60,000 nucleotides of DNA, taken from Cryptomeria japonica. Taxonomy: Eukaryota; Streptophyta; Pinopsida; Cupressales; Cupressaceae. The notes beneath the pieces are model-generated. The model was not told where the DNA came from. It made no database searches and saw only the letters and a list, made by a program, of their open reading frames with translations. Both the position numbers and the translations under genes were made by a program. This document shows, in pieces, positions 42,206 to 53,426 of this stretch (positions are counted from its first letter, which is position 1; the number at the start of each line of letters is the position of its first letter). Location: positions 305,261,950-305,321,949 of the forward strand of contig NC_081408.1 of the NCBI RefSeq assembly GCF_030272615.1. The letters run 5' to 3'.

Positions 42206-45200
42206 TGTAGTACCCCTGCCCTAATCAATCTCTAACCTTGGTTTAATCTTGATTAGTTTATCGTAATATTATGTTATAGTCAGATGTTGATTTTACGCAT
42301 AGCTATTGATGTGATTTTCTCACTAGTTATATGCCAGTTATTCAGTGTTCCTATTTCGTGATATTAGTATCGGACTAACGCTTTCATTAAATTTTATATA
42401 TATATGCATGTATGACTCTTGGTTGCAGGAGATTTCAGGTACAACGCCGCATGAGTGCAAGGTTCGTCTTCACCTGGAATTGCAGGTTTGAGTGTACCTT
42501 TTTAATCCTTAGAGTTGGATTAGGTGGTCGTAAGACCATAGTTGACCTTAGTCGTGTTCCAGTGAGCATCGCCAGTCGTCGTCGGTAATCCCTTTTTTTG
42601 TTTGGGTTGCAAGTCGTCTGTTTGGTCGACCTTCTCGTTTTGCGTGCTTGGTGTGTTTGGTTAAATTGATTAATCAGTCCTTAGTAATTATCTTGTTTAA
42701 ATATGCATTTGTGCATTGAAGATTAATGGGCTAGATTAATCGGATTTTCGTTATGCGATTTTCGTTGATATTGGATTGCTTATTTTAAATTGGGAGTGAA
42801 TTCGATTAATGACTGTTTTTGAATATTAAATGCATTTTATATATGCTGTTGAAAAAGAAAGTTTTATATTTTATCGCCATAGAGTTAATTGCATTCTGTT
42901 GGATTAGTAAATTTGAAAGGTTAAATTTCAGTTGATTGAGAAATCGATTTCGGAATTGAAAAACAAGTTAAATTGTTGTTATAGTTGAAAAGAATTAAAT
43001 TTTGTGAATTATTTTTAAATAAGAATTTTTATTCCAAAAATGGAATTTTTGGGTCAACTCTTCCATATAACCCAAATTTGGGGAAATTTGGATGGATGGA
43101 CAATTTGGAGAAGATTTTGGTTGGGAAGAAATTTTGGAGGTTTTGGGAAGGAATGATGCTGGATCTGGCAGGTGGGCTCTCCTTCAGCCATGCCAGGATT
43201 GCGTATGAAGGTAGGGTTTATCCAAATTGTTCTTCCTTGTTGTTGTGAAAATGGTTGCTTGTTGCCAAAATCCAATCTTTGATTTGCTTTCAGTTTTAAA
43301 TTGGATTTGTGGGTTTAAATCCATGCTTTAGTTGTGTTCTGCAAGCAGATTTTATGGCTGTATCATTGTGCTTATATGAATTCTTTTTGCCATACCTGGT
43401 TTTGTTAATAAAAATCAATAGAATTATTGGAGGTGTATTATTCCTCCCAGCTGGTTGGGTGTTTGAAACTCTTGTTGTTTTTGGAAGAATGTATTTCACC
43501 AAAGAAATGGAATGCCAAAACCTAGTTCGTATTAACCGAACTTTTTATATCGAAATTTATATTCATGATGAATTTGTTATGGGCGTTCTTGTTTGTTTGC
43601 ACCGAACTGTGTGTTCGAAGAAATTTTTTATCGCATTGTTACCAAACTGGGCGTATTTTGTTTATTGTTTAAACCGTGCGTTTTTATTTGTTTAGCGGAC
43701 TGTGTTTTGGGGTTGGAGGGCGGGGAGCGGAGCTCCACCCGCTCCTCCTCCCCTCTCCCCCGCACGTCCCCCTGTACCTCCCCGCCCCCCCCCTCCCCCC
43801 CCGCTCGCCTGTGTTGTTTGCTACGGCTGCGGCCCACGGCGGTGGCCGCAGGGCGCCGCGGCACCTGCGAGCACCACCGTGGTGCGGCCCGCGAGCGCCG
43901 CCGCCCCTTTCCCTCGACTAGGGTTAGGGCACGGCCGCCTCGCCTCTCCTTTAAATTTTAAAATGCGTTTTATTTTCTTTGTTAAAAAGAAAACCTAGTT
44001 TTTAATATGGTTTTTTATATGTATTTTTTTTTTACCAAAAAAAAAAAAAAAGGGCTTATAATATGTTAAATATTATTTTAATGGTTAAGTTTAATTAGTT
44101 GCGTAATTATGATTAAGGGGCATAAAAATGATAAATGTTAAATTGGTATTAAGTAATTTTAAAATGGAGTTTATGGATTAAGCATTATTCAACTTCATTT
44201 CGTGACTGATGCCTCCTTTTAATTAAGTTCTAAAACTGTGAATTTTCGCAACTGAACATCAGTGATTTTATTCTGATTGATGATGTTAAAAATTATCGTA
44301 GAACATATCATTTGAGTAATTGAAAAGTAGTGAAATAATTATCGTTGGGCATTAGAAATTTAACAATATGCATTGAAAATTGTGAATCTCTAGAGATTGA
44401 TTTTAGACCAGTATGTTAATGACGTTTTGGATTGGAGATTAAATATCTAATTTTAGTTGATTAATGGTTGTCTGAGATTTATTAATATGATTTGGTTAAA
44501 AACTCTTTATGACTTATATGTCTGTTCGATGCTTTGAACCTTAAGAGTTAGAAAACCAAGATCAACCTATTCCTAGTTGAGGTAGATAACTATAATCTGA
44601 TTTGGATCTTGTAGAAAACTTGATCGACTTGTAATGATTAAATCAATTTGATGGAATATTGTCCTTTCTAATTATTGCCTTGCGAGTTTAATTTTTGTAT
44701 TCGCCTTTAATTATGAAATGGCAAGAGTGCTTTGTTTGATAGGACCCTGTCGTATGTATGATTTGGTGTTCCTGTTTCAGTCCTCGATTCCGAGTTGACT
44801 GTTGTATTATGATGTTGTCATAGTTGGTCATATTCCTTGTGTGAGTCGAATGATGATTCGTGGTTGACCTTAGTTGTCAGGTCTCTAGTTAGAGTACCGT
44901 CAGTAAGTGTGCAACTATGAGTCGTGTTTGACCAGATGATTGTTCTCCTTCTTGAACTCCGTTCGTCTGACCATGTCTATTCCTTGGTTTGAGTTCGTTC
45001 GAGTATAGTCTAGTGTCGTATGGGAAAGTGGCTTTCGATTGGGGGCCGCGCCCAAAGTGGCTGCTGGGTAACCCGTCGAAAGTGAGTCTAATAAGTGATA
45101 ACCTAAGTAGATTAGAATGTAATCTCTAATTAAGATAATTGTGCCTCACACATGGGACGAATGCTATCATAGATTCGACATGCTGTGAGAAGGCCTGAAA

Positions 45201-46427
45201 CGGCAAACCATCTTCCTTGTCTTCACGAGAGGATGTGTGGGTCCACACGAGGCTTGGATGGGCCGGAAGCTCGGATTAGGTTGCCAGGGTAACCCAGTGT
45301 ACGGGACCGGGACCTATGAAGACTTGCCATGGAAACCATACCAGGTTGTGTGATGACACTTGTCCCTACGTTCGCTAGTGTGTTGTCGTTTTGTTCTGTT
45401 AGGAGTACCCTTGTGAGTCGTCCTTTTGTCTCTGCCCTTGTGAGTGTTGGTTTCATGTTAGACCTTGGGTGGTGATGGCTCAGTTTTATGGATGCTCTCT
45501 TGGACTCTTGTTTTAGCTTTGATTATGATCAGCTGGATCCTGTTCTTTTCAAGGATCGTTTATGTATTTATTGACCGATGCGGTCGTTTGTATATTGTTT
45601 ATGTATCGCCTTGATGGCTGGATTGAAATGGTGTAACCTCTTGTATTCTTAACCTTTATTAATTATCAGAGGGGTCTTGCAGTTGAGCAGACCCGGAGAT
45701 GTAGCCCTTTAGGGGTGAACTCCGAGATCATTATGGTGTCATGTGATGATATTCTCTTATGTTTCCTTTATTCAGCTTGTCATGTATGATTAACTTATGT
45801 TAGTATGGTTAAGTGGATAATTGGAATTAACTATAAATGTTTATATGTGGTTCTTTCTTGAATATCATGTTGATCGAATGCGTAGGTGGTTTATATGAGA
45901 TTTATCGTAGATGCTAGTATGCAATCGTCTTTGAAATGCAATAAGTTGGAATATGAAAGAATGTAACTTAGAGTAATGAATTATACTCAGTTGTTGTTAA
46001 GGAATTTAAATATGCTTGGAAAGATCTCTTATGTTATGATGAAATCCTAGTGTATTAGAATGTTAGATGTATGGTTTGTAATTTTAAATGAAAAGCTTGA
46101 ATGAAGATTATGAATGGATCTTAATGATGAATCCTTGCTTGTGAATCATACTTCCATCTTTTGAAAGAGATTATCCTGATTATGAATTATCTCTTTATTA
46201 AGATATTCAGCTTTTGGATTAATTGTGTGAGTTAAGTGAATTGTGAAATTTAAGTAATCTCGTTGGGAAACTCTTTAGGTGTTAGTTGATGTCTTCCGCT
46301 TTGTAATCTGAATCTTTGATATCTTGTTGCATCTTATGTGTTGTAACTTTAAAAAAAATAAAAATTATTGCACTCTATTCTTGTGTTATGGCTTAATCCC
46401 TTCGGGGTTTCCTGGCGGGGCATTACA
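42206..46427 (+). repeat. LARD 3' LTR
   Basis: 4222 bp partner of 34217-38428, followed by the GTGGT target copy. Confidence 0.93.
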
Positions 46428-46849
46428 GTGGTTGCTAATTTAGTCTATTGTACACTTAATCCAATTTTTCATTAAAATCTTTATGCAACGATATCTTCCT
46501 TCCACTTTGGTAGTCATGTATCCTTCAAAAAGATCCCTTTATAGTTATTGTGAGATGTCTTTTACAACTATTTCTTCCTTGCTTAAAGAATCACATCCTT
46601 TACAATGATCTTTCTTCCTAGCTTGGAACACATGTATTTTGTTAAGGGTATTATCTCCTTGGTGTTGAAGGTGTTTATCCTTGATCTCTATCTTTCCTAA
46701 GATATCAACATACAAGCATGTTGACATCTTAAAGGGGGCATATGAGGCCTCCTTTTAGCTTGAGGCAATTCATTGGCGTGCCCTTGAAGTGGTGATGTTG
46801 TATTACATAGTGCCCCTTTGAGGCATGGTTATCAATCTTTAGACCTTTG
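46428..46849 (+). repeat. host LTR-like sequence, segment 4
   Basis: GTGGT target copy and unassigned DNA ending CTTTG (46845-46849), the target of the gag-only element. No gene seen. Confidence 0.4.
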
Positions 46850-47020
46850 TGTAGCGTCCTAAAATTGCGACACTTGCAATTTCGACTGCATTTCGGTCTT
46901 CACGATGGCGACGCAACACGCAACCTAAATGGAGACCCCAAAACTTGCTCACGACACCAAAAACTACATTTTTCAAGCACCATTGGCCTGAACCTCCTTG
47001 CACCCCGCTGTCCCGGAGGT

Positions 47021-47049
47021 GGGACCAGAGCGCCCAGCGCCCTGGTCCC
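47021..47049 (+). promoter_or_regulatory. GC-rich hairpin/dyad in U3
   Basis: GGGACCAG-A-GCGC-CCA-GCGC-C-CTGGTCCC: an 8-bp and a 4-bp stem separated by one A/C mismatch around a 3-nt loop, about 125 bp before the TATA box. Identical in the 3' LTR at 53598-53626. Confidence 0.65.
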
Positions 47050-47172
47050 TGGGTCCTATTTTGGGCCCGGTTTCCTAAGTGATATCGGGTCTTTTTGATT
47101 GCAATTTGGGAAATATACTTCCCTGGTCGGCCTAAGGTCGGGAAAATTAGTCTATCAGCCCTAATTGACAAG

Positions 47173-47180
47173 TATATAAA
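47173..47180 (+). promoter_or_regulatory. TATA box of the gag-only element LTR
   Basis: TATATAAA followed by a pyrimidine-rich start region. The 3' LTR copy is at 53750-53757. Confidence 0.65.
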
Positions 47181-48058
47181 CTACATTTTTCTCTCTCATT
47201 TGAGAGGAGATAACACATACATGACGGAAAAAGCGTGGAAACTATACTCAAGCATTCAAGCATTTAAGCAATTGATCATTCCAAGTCTCCATTCAAGGCT
47301 AAGTGTTGCATTCAAGACAAGGATTCAACCATTGAAGAGGAGATCACTTACTACATGCTACAAACAACATACAACATACAACATCTAAACCTTTGCACAT
47401 AAGGATACAAACATCCTTAGAACAAGGTATTAGTACTTGTTTTACATTACAGTCATTTACATTTACAGCACTTGCTCATTTCTTGGTTAATTCCAAAACT
47501 GGGGTTTGACCTAAAGGCAAACCCCTAATCCCTAACCCCCCATCGTCTTCGCTTTTCTGTGTGTAGGTTGCAGGTACGCGGCTGAAATTGAAGATCTGGA
47601 ATCCTTGTGCAGAGACGAACCGATCCCCCTTTGTTTGACGGATTTTTCGGAGGACCGTGGCACCGGGCGCCATCATCCTGACAACTTTTGCTCAAATTTG
47701 CAGGACAGCGCCGTATCGACATTCTACTACTAATTCCAGGTCCGCAGCTTCATCCTATAACCTAAACTCAGTTTATAAGCGAATCTTTGTCACTTTCTAT
47801 GCATGCTTAGCTTAATTCTTCTATGCACATTCTTTACAAAAGAGGGTAGCCTTGCTTTCCTAACCCTTGAAATTCATTTAGCATCCAATCTTACATTGTG
47901 TAGGATTGAATCTTATGAGTTTCAACCCCTCTTTTGAATGTAAAGTCTTCCCCCTAAGTGAAAATCCATCGAATCCTAGCGAACCTCCCTTCTCTCTCCT
48001 CGGAGTCAGAAGAGGGGAGAACAACTAGGGTTCGACCGCGATTTTCCGCTTTACATTT

Positions 48059-48076
48059 TGGTGAACCCGACGTGAA
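48059..48076 (+). other. primer-binding site of the gag-only element
   Basis: TGGTGAACCCGACGTGAA, 3 nt after the LTR. Identical to the site of the autonomous Tat element at 14906. Confidence 0.82.
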
Positions 48077-49230
48077 CATCCTTTCTGATTTTTCATGCTT
48101 AGATCTGAAAAGTTGATTAGATTTCCATGTTTGATCTTTTGCAAAATTTTAGAGGTGATTGCATAAAAACCCTAAATTTTCTTTTTGAACATTGAACTTG
48201 CGAAATGTTTAATTGTTAATGCTTGCTTCAAATCTGCTTTTCTATTACAAATTATCAATTCATGTCTGTACTTTAATTTTGAAAATTAAGTGGTTAAAAG
48301 TCAAAACCCTAATTTTTGAAACCCTCTTGATTCAACCTTTGTCCGACAATTTCACTGATCAAAACATCGCCAAATCAGCTGTAACTTTGGATTCTGCAAT
48401 AAAATCACATTATCCTTCATCCCTGAAAATTTGGAAAAAAGTTGCGAGGACCGTGTTGCACTCCGAGCGCCATCGTCCCCGACATTTTTTCCGAAATTTT
48501 GGGAGCGACATCTTACTGTGTTTTTCTGCTAAAATCCAGAATTTTGGCTGATTTTATCAATTATAACACCTTCAAAATTACAGTCAAAGTTGGTCTTGCG
48601 ATTGCTTGGTCTAAGGCTCCTAATCATTCAAAAATTGTCGAAATTAAAATTTTGTGTCAAAATTGCGTTTATTATTATCATAAATCTGAAAAGTGTGTCT
48701 ACATTCATTCGAAATTTCAGTGCTTTATTCAAATTCTTGCAATTTATGACTTTTGAAATTAAGTGCTTAATTACAACAACTTTGATTTCCGCTTTCAAAA
48801 TTGAATTTTGCGTGAAATTGAGTCAATTTTTAATTTTCAAAATTTGCATTGCTTTTGACATTCCCTCTAAAATCATAAGATTCAAAATTTCAGTTTCCCT
48901 CTCTTTTTCAAAACTCAAAATTTTGCATTTTTCGACAATCTTGATAGGGTTCAATTTTGAGATTGCAACTTTAATTTGGCCTATCTACAGATCGTAAAAT
49001 CCCTCAATTTTTTCAGATTAGCTCTAAAATCATCATACCTTTCATCCCTGCAAATTTCGAAAAAAGTTGCAAGGACCGTGTTGCACTCCGAGCGCCACGG
49101 TCCCGGACATTTTTTCCGAAATTTCGGGAGACTGTTGTGATTGTATTTAACAGCTTAAATATGGAAGATTGGCTGGTTTTACTGAAAATTGCTACCTCTA
49201 AGATCAAAATCTTTTCTCTCTCTCTAGTGC
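48077..49230 (+). other. leader of the gag-only element with a repeated motif
   Basis: Non-coding. A block of about 90 bp (AGGACCGTGTTGCACTCCGA and flanks, ending TTTTTTCCGAAAT) occurs at about 48414-48506 and again at about 49034-49130. A weaker relative (GAGGACCGTGGC.CCGGGCGCCATC) lies in the LTR near 47650. Open frames at 48213-48551 and 48590-48997 are chance AT-rich frames. Confidence 0.6.
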
Positions 49231-52200
49231 ATGAGTTTTACAACAGTAAGCCCTACTTACACTATTCCTGTTAGACGAAGCCGTAGAATTAAGTCCTTCC
49301 GAGGTTTAACTACCGAGGAGATGGAACCTAATTTGAGTAGCCTTTTTAACGAGGATATGGGTAATTCCTCTAATCCTCCTAATGATGAAGAAGCTCCCCA
49401 TGATGTTTCCGTTGAACAACTTTCCAAATTGGATAACCAATTTGACGATTTTCACCAATGGATGTCTCATGAGTACCCCAATAGTCAAGCTCTTCCTTTA
49501 ATTGAGGGTCTAAAATGCATGCTTCAAAGTGATAAGAATGGAATTGATGTTTTACGTGGTATCGCACATATTGTGGATTCGAATATGATGCCTATGAAGA
49601 GTTGTGCTGAATCTTTAGGTTATACACAACCTCCTACACAAGTCAATCATTCTATTCCTTTGACCACTCCTATTGCTAGTATACCTACCTTTACATCAAA
49701 CATCATGGCTACCTCTATACAAGACATTCCTCCTATGATCACTAGTCATGGGGGCAATCCTCCCTCTTCTTCAATTAATCCTCTTCCTTCATTCAATCCA
49801 ACTTCTTCGTACATTCCTTCAATGAATGTTCTTATTACATCTTCACAAATGAACATGACGCAAGGGGGCAATTCATTTAACCATTCCATTCCTCCTTGTA
49901 GTGTTCCTCCTATCCAATCATCCCCTATGGTTGACTATCATAGGGTCCCACCACCTTACTCTTTACCTTCTTTCAATAACATCACACTTCCGTCTCAATC
50001 TAACACATCCAATATGAATTCTTCGACTGAAGCGACCATTAACAATCTTGCACAAACTGTCTCTTCTTTACAGCAACAAATTGCCTCTATGAATCAATCT
50101 AAGTTTAGTGTGCCCACATTTGATGTTGCAAGCCCACTTTCTCTTGATATTGTTCGAGCTATTCCCCCTAAACATGTTGAAATCCCGCATTTGGAGCTTT
50201 ATAATGGTAAAGGAGATCCTCTAACACATGTTAAGACTTTTCAAACAATATGTACCGATTTTGCTTATGACCAAAGGTTGCTTGCAAAACTGTTCACTAG
50301 AACATTAAGAGACAAAGCCCTACAATGGTATTGCTCATTGCCTTCTTATTCTATTACTTCTTTCGAACAACTTGCAAATGCTTTCATTCAACAATTTCAA
50401 AACAATATAAGTCCTAAAGTTACTTTGATTGATTTAATGCATTGTAAACAAGGTGTTAAAGAAAAAGTGACTGATTTTATTGGTAGATATAAGCATTTGT
50501 ATGCTCAAATTTCTTTTCCAGTGCCTGATAATGATATTCAAAGAATCTTTATTTCTAATTTGCAAAAAGATATTCGAGACAAACTTCTGTTTTCTGAGTT
50601 TACTTCTTTCCAACAGTTGTGTGCCACTCTTCACAATTATCAACTGACTGTGAGTCAAATGGAACAATCACATCCTATGGCTCTGAGTGATAAGGGTGAT
50701 AGCAGTCAACAACCATTTGGGAATTTTAAACCGAACAGAGATTCCATCAAATTCAATGAAAACATCATCAACAACAATGTGAATGCAGCATCAGGTGTGC
50801 CTCCTATTTCTAAATTTTTCAGGAAAGAAAGAAAGTATACTCCTTTGAATGAATCATTGCATGATATTATGAATAAGTTATTGGGACAAAATGTGCTTAC
50901 TCTTCCGCCTGTACGACAAATTGATCCTGCAAAGATTACTTCACCTTATTTTGATCACAAAGCTTTTTGTCATTTTCATCGTCAGCCTGGGCATGATACT
51001 GAAAAATGTTTTTCTTTAAAGGGTAAAATTCAGGATTTGATTGATAATAATACTATTTTTGTTTCTGGAGTGAATGATAAAGGCAACACATCTGTAGCTC
51101 CTCCTAACCAAAATCTTCAGATTTTCACTGATCCATTACCTTCTCATACCTCTCATACCTCTAATGCGATTGAGGCTAATGATTCCTCTTTCTCATCTGA
51201 TGGTCTTGTGTCTATGACTCCGAATGTGATTAACTTTGTAGAGCAGAAAGAAATCCCTAAAGAACCTTCCATCACATTTGATTCTAGTGAAACCATTAGA
51301 GCACCTGATGGTCCTTTATACATAGTTGCAAAAGTCAAAAATACACCTTGTCGTGGAGTGCTTATTGATCCTTCGTGCATGGTTAATGTTATTACTGAAG
51401 AATTTCTTTTTACTTTGCAATTGAATCAAGTGATCTATGACAAAACAGATGTGATTGTGAAACTATTTGATGCATTTTCTTCTCCTGCAATTGGTTCTAT
51501 TACATTGCCTATTGAAGTCCATAATAAATCTCTTGATGTGAACTTTGCTATTATTCCTTCTTCCGAACAATTTCGTGTGAAGCTTGGCTATCCTTGGCTA
51601 TCTTCCATGAAGGCTATTGCTTCTCCTATACATAAGTGTTTGAAATTTCCCCATAATGGTGAAGTTGTTACTGTCAATCATAGTCTCTTTAAACCAGCTG
51701 AAAGAACCTCTAGTGTTCCTATTGATTACTTTTGGCCTAAACAATTCCAATCTCTTCCTCCGCGAAGTGATCATCTTTTTAAATCTTATCAAAAGTGGAA
51801 AACAGATATGATCCTATCTTTAAGTGAACCTAGAACACCTAAACTTGACATTCCTATCATTCTTGAGAAGGAAATTCTTCCTTTGAAAGATAAAACTAAT
51901 GTCTTTCCTCAAGAAGATTCCCAATCCGTCCCCATGGACGTGACTATGTCTATGCCTAATAAACCTTCTAAGAGTAGACCTATACCTCCTCGTCATGATG
52001 GACTTGGTCTTCTCCCTAAACCAAAAATTCCTCCTTTATATGGAGCAGTTCCTCCTCCTGCCTTTTATAGAGAAAAGAGACCTTCTTCTTCTCCTATTAT
52101 CCAGCCTAAGAGACCACAACCTAAACACCCAAATGATAAGGATGAGAACATTCCTCCTCCTCTATCTTCTACACTTCCTACTAAGACTAGACGTAATCGT

Positions 52201-52686
52201 TCTGCACGTGAACGCCGACGAAAACGTCGTCTTAGGGCTCAAGCAGCTGCTTCTCAAAATTTACAATCTCCAAAGACACCTTCAACAAGCATTATTCCAT
52301 TTTCTCCTCAGCCGGATATTGAGCCTAAATCTCCTAAACACAAGATACATGATGGTCTTGATCCTGTGCGAGTTAAAGATCCTATTTTTATAAATCTTGA
52401 TGATGATATAGATGAAAATGTTATGCATGATGAAAATGTTACTCCTCTTGCTTCTGATAGTGAATATGAACTTGTTGATATTGACAACCATTTATCTAAT
52501 GAATTTTCAAAAGCACTTATCCTAGCTCCTAGACAAGAACAACGTGGCTTGGAACATGAACATAGCCCTTATTTGGATCTTGTGATAGCTCCATCTGCTG
52601 TGTTGGATGTTCCTCCTCTAGCGTGTTCCCTGCCTTCCCGAAACATTGATCAGCAAGATCGGGGGGTAGATGACATGCTAGACTAG
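49231..52686 (+). CDS. gag: Tat-like Gag with degenerate protease and Arg-rich tail, no pol
   Basis: 1151 aa from ATG 49231, uninterrupted. Residues about 130-310 are Pro/Ser/Thr/Asn-rich. About 320-490 is the Gag domain (HLELYNGKGDPLTHVKTFQ, DLMHCKQGVKEKVTDFIGRY). RKYTPLNESLHDIMNKLLGQ parallels the Tat Gag. The modified zinc knuckle C-x2-H-x4-H-x4-C is at about 580-593 (CHFHRQPGHDTEKC), followed by KIQDLID. From about 690 a protease-like fold follows, but its active site reads LIDPSCMVNV (D713-P-S-C), lacking the D-x-G; LGYPWL matches the Tat LGRPWI. At about 915-940 GLGLLPKPKIPP may be a G-patch vestige. About 987-1005 is strongly basic (RRNRSARERRRKRRLRAQ), then acidic. It probably forms particles or binds RNA but is unlikely to be proteolytically active. 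Confidence 0.88.
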   Translation: MSFTTVSPTYTIPVRRSRRIKSFRGLTTEEMEPNLSSLFNEDMGNSSNPPNDEEAPHDVSVEQLSKLDNQFDDFHQWMSHEYPNSQALPLIEGLKCMLQSDKNGIDVLRGIAHIVDSNMMPMKSCAESLGYTQPPTQVNHSIPLTTPIASIPTFTSNIMATSIQDIPPMITSHGGNPPSSSINPLPSFNPTSSYIPSMNVLITSSQMNMTQGGNSFNHSIPPCSVPPIQSSPMVDYHRVPPPYSLPSFNNITLPSQSNTSNMNSSTEATINNLAQTVSSLQQQIASMNQSKFSVPTFDVASPLSLDIVRAIPPKHVEIPHLELYNGKGDPLTHVKTFQTICTDFAYDQRLLAKLFTRTLRDKALQWYCSLPSYSITSFEQLANAFIQQFQNNISPKVTLIDLMHCKQGVKEKVTDFIGRYKHLYAQISFPVPDNDIQRIFISNLQKDIRDKLLFSEFTSFQQLCATLHNYQLTVSQMEQSHPMALSDKGDSSQQPFGNFKPNRDSIKFNENIINNNVNAASGVPPISKFFRKERKYTPLNESLHDIMNKLLGQNVLTLPPVRQIDPAKITSPYFDHKAFCHFHRQPGHDTEKCFSLKGKIQDLIDNNTIFVSGVNDKGNTSVAPPNQNLQIFTDPLPSHTSHTSNAIEANDSSFSSDGLVSMTPNVINFVEQKEIPKEPSITFDSSETIRAPDGPLYIVAKVKNTPCRGVLIDPSCMVNVITEEFLFTLQLNQVIYDKTDVIVKLFDAFSSPAIGSITLPIEVHNKSLDVNFAIIPSSEQFRVKLGYPWLSSMKAIASPIHKCLKFPHNGEVVTVNHSLFKPAERTSSVPIDYFWPKQFQSLPPRSDHLFKSYQKWKTDMILSLSEPRTPKLDIPIILEKEILPLKDKTNVFPQEDSQSVPMDVTMSMPNKPSKSRPIPPRHDGLGLLPKPKIPPLYGAVPPPAFYREKRPSSSPIIQPKRPQPKHPNDKDENIPPPLSSTLPTKTRRNRSARERRRKRRLRAQAAASQNLQSPKTPSTSIIPFSPQPDIEPKSPKHKIHDGLDPVRVKDPIFINLDDDIDENVMHDENVTPLASDSEYELVDIDNHLSNEFSKALILAPRQEQRGLEHEHSPYLDLVIAPSAVLDVPPLACSLPSRNIDQQDRGVDDMLD

Positions 52687-53410
52687 TTACATTAGCATAG
52701 CAGATTCTCTCCCCCTCCCTTTTATTACTTCTTCTATATGTTATTCTCATTCTTCTATTTGTCATCCTTAGTGTTGTCTACTTGAGGACGATGCAAAGCA
52801 TTGAGATCTCTCGATCTCTCTCATGTTGACTCAAAAGACACATGTGTTCCCTTCTTCTAGGTGACCTTCCTTGATTGGGGAATGAAGAACAATTATGCAT
52901 ACATACATATGATATATACATGAATTATCATCCAGCATACTGACCCCGAGGAAAGCGAAGTCACCTCGTGCTTTGTGTTTTGTGTCTACTATCCTTGGGT
53001 TTATCTCACACTTGGGGGCTAAATCCTTGCGATAACGTGCTCCTTTCCTTTCTCATTTTCTATGTGTATCACTACGTTAAAACAATCACCCCCGTTGAGG
53101 CGTGTGCGATCGCTTTAACGTAGGGGGGCATACACCCTGTCTATCCCTTCACGATACTTGAAAATTTCTTGGCGAACCTAGCTTTGCCTTGAAAATTTTT
53201 GGTATTTCTCTTGCATGACTCATAGTGAGGGAATCTTACTACTGACAGTCATGGTTCTCCCTCGTGATCTTCCCTTTTACTTTGTCAATCGAAGTCGTAA
53301 GATCCTTAGTCCACTGGGGGCTTGGTGTGTCTTGCCTCCTTGACGTGGTGAAAGTCTTTCAATGTTGTTTCCTTGTACTTTACCATAAGTATGAGCATAC
53401 ATACTCCCGC
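52687..53410 (+). other. non-coding 3' part of the gag-only element
   Basis: No trace of RT or integrase between the gag stop and the purine tract. It resembles the mixed-composition sequence found after pol in Tat elements. Confidence 0.6.
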
Positions 53411-53426
53411 TAAAGTGGGGGCTAAA
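53411..53426 (+). other. polypurine tract of the gag-only element
   Basis: TAAAGTGGGGGCTAAA directly before the 3' LTR start at 53427. Comparable to AAAGAGGGGCAAA of the Tat element. Confidence 0.8.

Larger units (their letters stand above)
34217..46427 (+). mobile_element. LARD: large retrotransposon derivative, non-coding
   Basis: 12,211 bp with LTRs of 4212 and 4222 bp, TGTAGTACCCC..GGGGCATTACA ends and target-site duplication GTGGT (34212-34216 and 46428-46432). The internal domain is only 3777 bp and has no ORF with retrotransposon motifs. It has a canonical PBS and a purine tract. These proportions match LARDs described in other plants (over 4-kb LTRs, about 3.5-kb non-coding interior). 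The purine tract and initiator-Met PBS would suit a Ty3-type helper, which is an inference. Confidence 0.93.
46850..48055 (+). repeat. gag-only element 5' LTR
   Basis: 1206 bp. Contains a strong dyad at 47021-47049 and a TATA box at 47173-47180. Open frames inside are repeated in the other LTR and are not genes. Confidence 0.93.
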
